Assembly: GCA_002437285.1 (NCBI GenBank)
Contig: DJOV01000073.1
Location: 1-23,883, forward strand
DNA from: Prevotella sp. UBA6429
Lineage (GTDB): Bacteria; Bacteroidota; Bacteroidia; Bacteroidales; Bacteroidaceae
Direction: 5' to 3'
Length of the DNA: 23,883 nt
In this document: in pieces, positions 1 through 7,016 of the stretch
Position numbering within the stretch: the stretch's first letter is position 1
Layout: the number at the start of each line of letters is the position of its first letter
Program-made: the position numbers and the translations under genes
Notes under the pieces: model-generated
Databases searched by the model: none
Seen by the model: the letters and a program-made list of their open reading frames with translations, nothing else
What the model was told of the DNA's origin: nothing

Positions 1-6
1 AGGATT

Positions 7-57
7 GAAGCCCGAAGATTCATGTTGAGTCTTCGGGCTTCTTCTGTTATTTTTTTC
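7..57 (+). terminator. Rho-independent terminator of the gene left of the window
   Basis: A perfect 12-bp inverted repeat (GAAGCCCGAAGA at 7-18, TCTTCGGGCTTC at 30-41) encloses an 11-nt loop. A T-rich run follows at about 47-56. This is a classic intrinsic terminator on the plus strand. It probably ends a gene lying before position 1 and insulates the regulator gene that follows. Confidence 0.85.
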
Positions 58-156
58 GTTTGTCTTTTGTTCTACATTTTGTGATTTTTCTTCTTTCGAG
101 TGTATTTATTTTTAATTGAATAATTGCGTTGTTAGCATGTTATTGGGCTGTGCGAT

Positions 157-187
157 TTTGTTATCTCGCAGTAAATTGTTATTTTTG
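157..187 (+). promoter_or_regulatory. Bacteroidetes-type promoter of the regulator gene
   Basis: TTTG at 157-160, a 19-nt spacer and TATTTTTG at 180-187 match the Bacteroidetes consensus TTTG-N19-TAnnTTTG. The expected transcription start is near 194, leaving a leader of roughly 14 nt before the ATG at 208. No TGTAACA box like those of the enzyme genes is seen here, so the sequence gives no sign of autoregulation through that motif. Confidence 0.65.
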
Positions 188-207
188 CATTTCTTAATGA
201 TCGTTTC

Positions 208-2901
208 ATGCACATACCTTGCTTTCATAGACTTCTATTGTTGTTTTTGCTTGCTATCCATGAGATGCTCGCAAGTGCTCAGCTTTTCTCTATAAGCAAT
301 TTGCCAACGCAGCGCCAATTGCCTGTGGCTAATATTCATTGTATACTTCAGGACTCTGAGGGATACATGTGGTATGGCACTACTGGTGGTGGCCTTTGTC
401 GCGACGACGGCTATCAGATAGTGACCTTTGGCAAACACCTCGTGACAGCGCTGCCTGACAACAATGTGACTTGCTTGGCAGAGGATCCGAATGGAGGTAT
501 TTGCGTGGGCACACACCACGGGTTGTATCGCGTGGATAAGACCAGCTATCGCATGCTGCGATTGTTGGATGACTGTAAAGTGTCTGCTTTGTCAAGTGAC
601 CGTAAGGGTAACTTGTGGGTTGCTATTGGTAGCAAGGTGCTTAGATTGTCGACTGACGGGAAGATACGGCGGGCTTACACTTTACGTTGGAAGGGCAAGG
701 ATGCATCAGTGACTAGCTTCTCTCATAATGATAGCGGATCTCTTTACGTGAGTGTTTGGCAAGGTGGGATTTTTCGCTATGATGTTGCTAAAGATTACTG
801 GAAGCCCTGTTTGTGGCATTATGGTTATCCGCCTGTGAAAATTTGTGACAGCCCCAATGGCTTTTTTGTAGGTACTTGGGGAGGTGGCATTGTGTCTTAT
901 GATCCGCACACTGGACATACCACACCGCAACCTGCCACGATGGGTGGTGAGCAGAAGCAACAGGTGCTTGACATTCTGCGTGACAGCCGTCAAGGAATCT
1001 ACTGGGTCACTACGATGGATGACCTATTTGCTTATAAAAAAGTTGGCGGACGTCTGCAGTCATTGTCCCTCGGTGGACTGTTGCCTGATTATCGGAAAAT
1101 ACTTGACCAGCTTGAGGAAGACCGTGACGGCAATGTCTGGGTGGCGGGCTTCATGCCCAGTACCTTCATTATCTCAAACAACTTGGCTAACACTCGACGC
1201 TTTGAGGTGGAAGGTGTGAGGACGCTTACTCATTATCCGTTGTTGGCGGATAGGGTAGTAGCTGATGGAGACCATTACTGGATATGGCAGGGACGCTATG
1301 GTCTGACGCTCTATACTCCAGCTTCGGGTAGGGTGATGGATGCCGGTGGCATGCGATTTGCGCGTTGCATTGAGAAACGGCAAGGTGCGCCAGGCATTTT
1401 TGCTGCCTCTGGTAACACTCTTTACCGTCTGACTGCCACGGGAAGCGTGCCACGCTTTGAAAAGTTGATCAGTGTGGATGATGAAATCACATGTGTCTGC
1501 CCTTCGGTGGCAAACGAGGTGTTTGTTGCCACAAGGAGTGCTGTCTATCGTTACGGCGAGTTAGGTGGTGCGCTTGTCAGGGTGGCACGTTGCAGTGCCC
1601 CGGTGGTTGACATGGTAGCATCGTCTGGCGGCATACCTTATTATATTGTGGATGGTCAGGGGGTGTTTGCCAATGGGAGAAAGTTGAGTGCGAGTATTGA
1701 TTTCTCTGCATTGGCTTTGGATGACAAAGGCACACTCTGGCTGGCCAATAGGCAAGGTGAGGTGATGATCCTTCGCGAGGGGCAGCTGCATAAGGATGCT
1801 TTGGCCAGTGATGAACATGGTGGCTATGTTAAGAGTATGAAGATTGACGGGCAGGGGCATCTTTGGGTGCTAACCGATCAACGTGTCAAGGAGTATAATC
1901 CGCAGACCAGGTCACTGAGAGTGATACGTGCTGATGACCCATTTGTCAATGTCAACTACTTTTATTATCTCAGTCTTGCCGATGGTGGCGAGATGGTGGT
2001 GGCGGGCGCAGGCGCCTTCTGCTGCATGCCATCACAGGCCTCGCTCAACCACGCCGAGGGAGAGGGACGAGCGCCTATTGTCACCAGTGTGGACATGGGT
2101 GACACGGTCTGCCTCGTGGGCAGGGCGATGCGAACGATCGTCGTGCCAGCTCATGTCAGTGATCTGACGGTTCATCTGAGTACTCTTGACCACCTGAATG
2201 CCTCGCGCATTACCTACGCCTACTGCCTTAAAGGCTCCGAGGCTGGTTGGACTTACTTGCCTCAGGGTACCAACGAGGTGCGTCTCAGCAATCTGTCCGC
2301 TGGCAGCCATGAGTTGCTGGTGAAGGCTACAGACCGTTATGGCTGTTGGGGAAAGGAGACGGTGTGTCTCATTATCAACCATCAGCAATACTGGTGGGCC
2401 ACCTGGTGGGCACGTATGCTATTTGTAGTTGTTGGCCTGGCGTTGGCCTATGCTGTCTATGTGCTGGGTAGGCGCATCCGTATGCTACGGTTGCTGCAGC
2501 AGAAGCGCAAGGAGATTGTGCTCACCCAGGTGGAGTTACGTCCAGACGAACTTATGGCATCCAAGATTGACAAGGCTTTTCTCCAAAGGGCTGTCGATGC
2601 TGTGGAGCAACATCTCCTCGATAGCGACTATAATGTGGAGCGGTTTAGCAAGGATATGTGCATGAGCCGCATGAACCTCTACCGCAAGATGCAGTCGCTG
2701 ACTGGTCTCACTCCATCTGACTTCCTGCGTGACATACGCCTGAAGAAGGCTGCGCAAATTCTGGAGGCTCATCCCGAAGCGTCCGTCAATGAGGTGGCGG
2801 CGAAGGTGGGATTTGCGACGCCCAGTTACTTTTCCAAGTGCTTCAAACAGAAGTTTGGCGTGTTGCCGTCGGCATACGGGAAAAAAGGTGCACACCTTTA
2901 G
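208..2901 (+). CDS. Kinase-less HTCS-like membrane regulator (propeller, Y_Y_Y, TM, AraC HTH)
   Basis: Probable carbohydrate-sensing transcription factor of the inner membrane, 897 aa. Residues 1-24 form a signal peptide (hydrophobic LLLLFLLA, ending ASAQ). Residues about 25-610 carry repeated propeller blades of the Reg_prop type, such as QDSEGYMWYGTTGGGL and DRDGNVWVAG. A Y_Y_Y-like domain spans about 640-725, a transmembrane helix 735-755, and an AraC-type double helix-turn-helix about 790-890 (MSRMNLYRKMQSLTGLTPSDF, then VGFATPSYFSKCFKQKFG). In canonical HTCS proteins (about 1300-1400 aa) HisKA, HATPase and receiver domains lie between the membrane helix and the HTH. Here only about 35 residues separate them, with no H-box, N/G boxes or receiver aspartate. 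It is intact, not truncated: the reading frame is continuous. It precedes four secreted glycan-active enzymes. DNA binding to the TGTAACA boxes downstream is inference. Confidence 0.88.
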   Translation: MHIPCFHRLLLLFLLAIHEMLASAQLFSISNLPTQRQLPVANIHCILQDSEGYMWYGTTGGGLCRDDGYQIVTFGKHLVTALPDNNVTCLAEDPNGGICVGTHHGLYRVDKTSYRMLRLLDDCKVSALSSDRKGNLWVAIGSKVLRLSTDGKIRRAYTLRWKGKDASVTSFSHNDSGSLYVSVWQGGIFRYDVAKDYWKPCLWHYGYPPVKICDSPNGFFVGTWGGGIVSYDPHTGHTTPQPATMGGEQKQQVLDILRDSRQGIYWVTTMDDLFAYKKVGGRLQSLSLGGLLPDYRKILDQLEEDRDGNVWVAGFMPSTFIISNNLANTRRFEVEGVRTLTHYPLLADRVVADGDHYWIWQGRYGLTLYTPASGRVMDAGGMRFARCIEKRQGAPGIFAASGNTLYRLTATGSVPRFEKLISVDDEITCVCPSVANEVFVATRSAVYRYGELGGALVRVARCSAPVVDMVASSGGIPYYIVDGQGVFANGRKLSASIDFSALALDDKGTLWLANRQGEVMILREGQLHKDALASDEHGGYVKSMKIDGQGHLWVLTDQRVKEYNPQTRSLRVIRADDPFVNVNYFYYLSLADGGEMVVAGAGAFCCMPSQASLNHAEGEGRAPIVTSVDMGDTVCLVGRAMRTIVVPAHVSDLTVHLSTLDHLNASRITYAYCLKGSEAGWTYLPQGTNEVRLSNLSAGSHELLVKATDRYGCWGKETVCLIINHQQYWWATWWARMLFVVVGLALAYAVYVLGRRIRMLRLLQQKRKEIVLTQVELRPDELMASKIDKAFLQRAVDAVEQHLLDSDYNVERFSKDMCMSRMNLYRKMQSLTGLTPSDFLRDIRLKKAAQILEAHPEASVNEVAAKVGFATPSYFSKCFKQKFGVLPSAYGKKGAHL

Positions 2902-2920
2902 GCTCTTCCTTTGGATGATA

Positions 2921-2989
2921 TGTAACAGGGCAGTGTGACGGTTGTAACAAAATACAGTAATCTCTTGTTAGGCAACCGATTGGTTACAT
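2921..2989 (+). promoter_or_regulatory. Putative operator: tandem TGTAACA boxes plus inverted box, lyase gene
   Basis: TGTAACA occurs at 2921-2927 and 2943-2949 as a direct repeat 22 nt apart, about two helical turns. An inverted GTTACAT lies at 2983-2989, just upstream of the promoter core. The same pair with the same 45-nt distance to the inverted box precedes the first GH30 gene, and a pair without the third box precedes the GH115 gene. Spacing suits an AraC-family dimer. The neighbouring regulator is the obvious candidate ligand, but this is inferred. Confidence 0.6.
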
Positions 2990-2999
2990 GTCTGAACAA

Positions 3000-3027
3000 T
3001 TGGATAAAAAAGCAATGATTACCTTTG
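3000..3027 (+). promoter_or_regulatory. Promoter core of the lyase gene
   Basis: TACCTTTG at 3020-3027 is an excellent Bacteroidetes -7 box. The nearest TTGG (3000-3003) is only 16 nt upstream instead of 19-20. A poor -33 region would fit a promoter that needs the activator thought to bind 2921-2989. The ATG follows at 3067. Confidence 0.55.
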
Positions 3028-3066
3028 CGACGTTCATAAAAAGAAACCAAAGACTATTAACGAACT

Positions 3067-6000
3067 ATGCAAAGAAAACTATTGGTTGCTGCGTTTTTTA
3101 TCACCTGTCATGTGGGACAGATGTTTGCTGTAAGTAATTATGGTGATATCTTGCCCTTATCGGGAGAAGACGTGATGCGACAAGAAAAAACAGAAATCAA
3201 GGGCGATTTTACGGAACTGAAACAAGTGGTGACCGACTGCCGCCTTTGGGTACAAACGGCATCTGCAGGCCATGCGGTCAACGCTGTTGCCGAGCTCATG
3301 GATCAAGTGAGACTGGCGGAAATGCTTATCGCCTCTAATCGGGCTTCACAGAGTGTTATCGATGATTACGTGTCTTCACTGAAGCTTGTGCTTGTAAAGG
3401 CTCAGGCCACGAGCGGGTTTTCCATGAAACGAGTGTTTCCCCTTGTGGCTGACCACGGATTTGTGCATCCGGGAGGTCTTGTGTCACAAGAAGATGTAAA
3501 CCGTGCCAAACAACTGCTGGCCGAAGGCGATGAGCGCATTACGAAAGCTTGGAACAGGTTGTGTGCCAATAGCTACGCAAAAGCAGATGTGGCCACATAT
3601 CCAACGAACACTGTGGTTCGTGGAGGCTCAGGGCAAAACTACATGAATGCTGCGCGTGGTGCAGCCATGGCTTATCAGAACGCATTGAGGTGGAAGATTG
3701 GCGGTACCAAGGAAAACGCCGAGGCTGCGGTAAGAATACTCATGGCATGGTGTAACGGCTGCAATGGGGTTGGTGGTGACACAAACATGTCCTTGGCTGC
3801 GGGCATCTATGGGCATGAGTTTGCCAATGCTGCCGAACTCATGCGTGATTATGAAGGATGGAATAAGGAAGATTTTGAGAAATTCAAGAAATGGATGGTT
3901 CGTGTATGGTACAACAAAAGTATCGATTTCCTTCGCCGTCGTCACGACACGTGGAAAAACCAGCGCTATGCCAATTTGGGTGAACGACCGGGCCATTACT
4001 GGAGCAATTGGGGGTTGTGCAATGCCCTGTGTGTCATGTCGATAGGCATATTGTGCGATGATGTTCACATGTACAACCAAGGAGTCTCGTTCTATAAGTA
4101 CGACCACGTGGGAACTTTTAAGGACCATTCAGGTGATGCCTTTGTGATGAACGATGGTTGCAACGAGTTTATTGGAAACCTGGTGCCGGTGGTGCTTCCC
4201 GATGAGCGCGGTCCTAAGGGCTATCTCGGCCAGATGCAAGAGAGTGGACGAGACCAGGGACACTCCCTTATGGCATTAGGCTTGGCGGTAGACATCTGTC
4301 AGGTCGGCTTCAACCAAGGTGATGACCTCTATGCTTACATGGACGATCGCATTGCAGCGGGAGCTGAGTTTGTGGCGGCCATGAACTTTGGAGGTGAAGA
4401 ATCTTCGACGCTGCCATGGAAGCCTTATGACTACGCCGACTGCCGTGCTACATTGGGTAATGCGTGGCGACAAGGTGGTCCCAACAAGAGTGGTTCTGGT
4501 GAGAAGAGACCTTATTGGGATCGGCTGATAGGATATTATGAGGGATTGCGCGGCTTGAAGATGCAGTATGTTGAGGCGGCCAGTGCGGCCGTTTGCCCTG
4601 ATGGCGGTGGCGGCAACTATAGTCAGAATTCTGGCGGTTTCGATCATTTGGGCTTTTCCACGCTGACCAGTTGGCGTCCCGTAGTGGAAGAAGGAAGGGC
4701 CATCGTGCCACTCACTGGCGACATCTCCTACAAGGGGGTGACATACACCAACCAGACCAACCTCGGTGGACTGCGTTACAACTATCTTTCTGGCGCTTCG
4801 AAAGCCATTCCTGCAGATAGTGCCGATATCACGCTCATGCCCCGTTTGCCAGAAGGCGTGGAGGATACGGGCGAATGGAAATGGAACACGGGCGAGACAA
4901 TGCGTAACATTACGGTGAAGGCCGACCGTAGTTATGTCTACCGTGTGGAGTACACAGCCAAGAACGGAGCTGTCAGCCATCAGGCTTTTGCCATTGCTGT
5001 TTGTGGTGATGCGGCTCCCGATGCCATGAATCCGAAAATCACTGTTGGAGGAGAGGAAATAAGCGACACGGTGGTGACTGTCCTTTGCGCCACTCCTGTG
5101 ACCTTGAAGGCTTCGGCTGCTACAGGCTGGACAAATGATTACCTTTGGGACAATGGTGTGAAAGGGAGCTCGGTCACGATTCCATCGGTAACCAATAGCC
5201 GTGTTTACACCTGTCAGTTTGCCAACCAGTCAGGTGCAGTAGGTGAGTTGCGCTTCCATATTAATGTTGTGCCTGCCAAGCAGGTTATCGATGGTGCGGA
5301 AACCGACAACAAGTATGTGCTCAGTGGTTCGACGGTAACCTTTGAACTGAAGGTTCCTACCGCACAAAATCCAGACAGCGTCGTGTGGGACAACGGAACG
5401 ACTGGAACTATATGTGTGGTGAATGATGTCGTGGAGGACTTAACGGTCTCGGCTACCTATTTGGGAAAGAAGTACACATTTGCGGTCAAGGTGAAAGATG
5501 CTGGTAAGTATGACTATTCAAAGATTCTTTCTGCCGACAAGGGCTATCAGATTGTCACCTCTGTTGACGAGATAAAGGATTTGTCAGAAAATAATTATTT
5601 CTTTCTCTGTAGTGACGAGGCAAACCTTATGATAGGCTTGCAAGACGCGAAACTCAATGGCAACAAGGCGTTGTTTTTCCAAAAACCTTCTGACCCGATC
5701 TCTGACCTCTCGGTTGTGTTTACCCTTGAGCCTTACAACAATGGGTTTGCCATGCGGAATATTGAGTATGACGATCTCACGTTGCAGACAGAGAACAACA
5801 AGGCTTATATGCTTCGCACGAATGACCAACCTGTGGCTTGCGCTTGGTCGCGCTTGCTGTTCCAATACAACGAAGGTTCCTGGTCTGTAGAGAATGGGAA
5901 ATATACCGGTAATTATCTTGGTCTTTGGAATGTGGCGAATGGCTACCGTAATGGTGAGGAAATCGCATGCAACAAGATGGAAGACAAGAGGGCTCGCTTG

Positions 6001-6684
6001 CAGTTGTTCACCATACCCAAGGGCAAGTTCAACCGTATGTATGCCTTGGAGCAAGTCGAAGATGGCGTTGGTGACGTGAGTGTTTTGTTGGAAAATGACA
6101 AGATGACGAAGCACACCAAGACTGGGTGGAAACGTGACAATTGCAGCGCAGCGGGTTACAGCGAGTTGCCTGAGGCCATACAGAATACCGACCATAATGC
6201 ATATGGAATCAGCTATTGGCGCGGCTCGGCAGTTACAAACTCTAAGTTGATCTACCAGACATTGGTGGGACTCCCTGAGGGAACGTACACCCTTCAGGCC
6301 TATGCTGCGGCCACAGTGTGGAATAACAACAAGGGAAACGACAACCGCAGTGGCGTGAACTTGTTTGCTGCCACGCCAGACATGGTCTCTGAGACACCTG
6401 TCACCTCCGCCACTTATGCGCTGTATTCTGTTGACATCGCCAAGTATGACGATGCAGACTTGACCGTAGGGCTGCGCGCGGGCGCAGACAACCAGAATAC
6501 GTGGGCATTCCTTTCTGATGTGATTGTGCGATACAGGGGAAGGTTGACGGATGGCATCGTTGAGCATCCTGTTACTGGGGGCGAGTCAAGCAGCCTCGAG
6601 ATTTATGACCTGCAAGGGCGCAGGGTTTGCAAGCCCTCGCGAGGCATTTACATCGTTGGCCGGCGCAAGGTGGTGTTTAAGTAA
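3067..6684 (+). CDS. Secreted multi-module alginate-lyase-superfamily enzyme with T9SS tail
   Basis: Predicted polysaccharide lyase (or related uronate-acting enzyme), 1205 aa. A signal peptide covers residues 1-21 (LLVAAFFITCHVGQMFA). An alpha/alpha-barrel resembling Pfam Alginate_lyase spans about 120-505, with WSNWGLCNA (312-320) and ESGRDQGHSL (392-401) as its recognisable blocks. Ig-like beta domains follow at about 590-645, 655-735 and 740-810, then a beta-rich segment of unknown type at 815-990. Residues 1017-1158 form a jelly-roll-like module shared with the GH30 protein encoded downstream. The end (IYDLQGRRVCKP...GIYIVGRRKV, 1179-1202) is a T9SS C-terminal sorting signal, so the enzyme should reach the cell surface or medium. 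The exact family and substrate cannot be assigned by eye. Company with a GH115 suggests a glucuronate-containing glycan. Confidence 0.8.
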   Translation: MQRKLLVAAFFITCHVGQMFAVSNYGDILPLSGEDVMRQEKTEIKGDFTELKQVVTDCRLWVQTASAGHAVNAVAELMDQVRLAEMLIASNRASQSVIDDYVSSLKLVLVKAQATSGFSMKRVFPLVADHGFVHPGGLVSQEDVNRAKQLLAEGDERITKAWNRLCANSYAKADVATYPTNTVVRGGSGQNYMNAARGAAMAYQNALRWKIGGTKENAEAAVRILMAWCNGCNGVGGDTNMSLAAGIYGHEFANAAELMRDYEGWNKEDFEKFKKWMVRVWYNKSIDFLRRRHDTWKNQRYANLGERPGHYWSNWGLCNALCVMSIGILCDDVHMYNQGVSFYKYDHVGTFKDHSGDAFVMNDGCNEFIGNLVPVVLPDERGPKGYLGQMQESGRDQGHSLMALGLAVDICQVGFNQGDDLYAYMDDRIAAGAEFVAAMNFGGEESSTLPWKPYDYADCRATLGNAWRQGGPNKSGSGEKRPYWDRLIGYYEGLRGLKMQYVEAASAAVCPDGGGGNYSQNSGGFDHLGFSTLTSWRPVVEEGRAIVPLTGDISYKGVTYTNQTNLGGLRYNYLSGASKAIPADSADITLMPRLPEGVEDTGEWKWNTGETMRNITVKADRSYVYRVEYTAKNGAVSHQAFAIAVCGDAAPDAMNPKITVGGEEISDTVVTVLCATPVTLKASAATGWTNDYLWDNGVKGSSVTIPSVTNSRVYTCQFANQSGAVGELRFHINVVPAKQVIDGAETDNKYVLSGSTVTFELKVPTAQNPDSVVWDNGTTGTICVVNDVVEDLTVSATYLGKKYTFAVKVKDAGKYDYSKILSADKGYQIVTSVDEIKDLSENNYFFLCSDEANLMIGLQDAKLNGNKALFFQKPSDPISDLSVVFTLEPYNNGFAMRNIEYDDLTLQTENNKAYMLRTNDQPVACAWSRLLFQYNEGSWSVENGKYTGNYLGLWNVANGYRNGEEIACNKMEDKRARLQLFTIPKGKFNRMYALEQVEDGVGDVSVLLENDKMTKHTKTGWKRDNCSAAGYSELPEAIQNTDHNAYGISYWRGSAVTNSKLIYQTLVGLPEGTYTLQAYAAATVWNNNKGNDNRSGVNLFAATPDMVSETPVTSATYALYSVDIAKYDDADLTVGLRAGADNQNTWAFLSDVIVRYRGRLTDGIVEHPVTGGESSSLEIYDLQGRRVCKPSRGIYIVGRRKVVFK
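6109..6681 (+). repeat. Shared C-terminal module plus T9SS tail, copy 1
   Basis: Encodes residues 1015-1205 of the lyase-like protein. It aligns without gaps over about 145 residues, from GWKRDNCSAAGYSE through LIYQTLVGLPEGTY and NQNTWAFLSDV to DGIV, with the end of the GH30 protein encoded at 12073-12639. More than half the residues look identical. The DNA has diverged, mostly at third codon positions, so this is an old shared domain, not a fresh duplication. The fold is probably a carbohydrate-binding jelly roll. Confidence 0.8.
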
Positions 6685-6716
6685 TGTTTGAGTTGCAAGA
6701 GACTCTCTTTGGATAT

Positions 6717-6783
6717 CGGAAAGCTTAGACGCTGTGTCAAGCTTTCCGACATCCTTTCCTTAGGATGCGATCGTGAAGGAAAG
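6717..6783 (+). terminator. Two consecutive hairpins after the lyase gene
   Basis: CGGAAAGCTT (6717-6726) pairs perfectly with AAGCTTTCCG (6739-6748). CTTTCCTT (6754-6761) pairs with AAGGAAAG (6776-6783). They lie 33 nt after the lyase stop codon. Neither has a proper T-run, so they may protect or partly terminate the transcript instead of acting as a strong intrinsic terminator. Confidence 0.45.
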
Positions 6784-6886
6784 CGGTAAGCACCTTAAAA
6801 AACAAGCGGCGCTGGGCAATAGGTCCGCTCGTATGCTTATGGCATGCTGATTAGCCAGTCGTTTATCAGGTGCAGTCTTTTGCTCA

Positions 6887-6914
6887 TGTAACAAAAACAA
6901 TCCAAATTGTAACA
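6887..6914 (+). promoter_or_regulatory. Putative operator: tandem TGTAACA boxes, GH115 gene
   Basis: TGTAACA is found at 6887-6893 and 6908-6914, 21 nt apart, about 100 nt before the GH115 start. Unlike the two other operators, no inverted GTTACAT is found 45 nt downstream, and the -7 candidates sit about 62-68 nt from the second box instead of 76-77. The site may act at a different strength. Confidence 0.55.
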
Positions 6915-7016
6915 TACTGCAAAACTCTCTAAGGAATTGTGCCTTGCCGTGCGTATTAAGAAAAAAGGAAGCCTTTGTTTTTGCTCTTCCTTATTCACTA
7001 GATTTATTGATAACCT

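Larger units (their letters stand above)
6685..7016. other. 332-base intergenic region before the GH115 gene
   Basis: No coding sequence is apparent. From left to right it holds two hairpins (6717-6783), about 100 bases with nothing recognised, the TGTAACA pair (6887-6914), and an AT-rich stretch with weak -7 candidates (AGCCTTTG at 6970-6977, TGTTTTTG at 6976-6983). The GH115 start codon is at 7017. Confidence 0.7.

Noticed and set aside
5584..6567. 327-codon minus-strand open frame inside the lyase-like gene
   Set aside because: It is antisense to a domain that is clearly conserved with the GH30 C-terminus, has no promoter or recognisable motif, and is best explained as a shadow.
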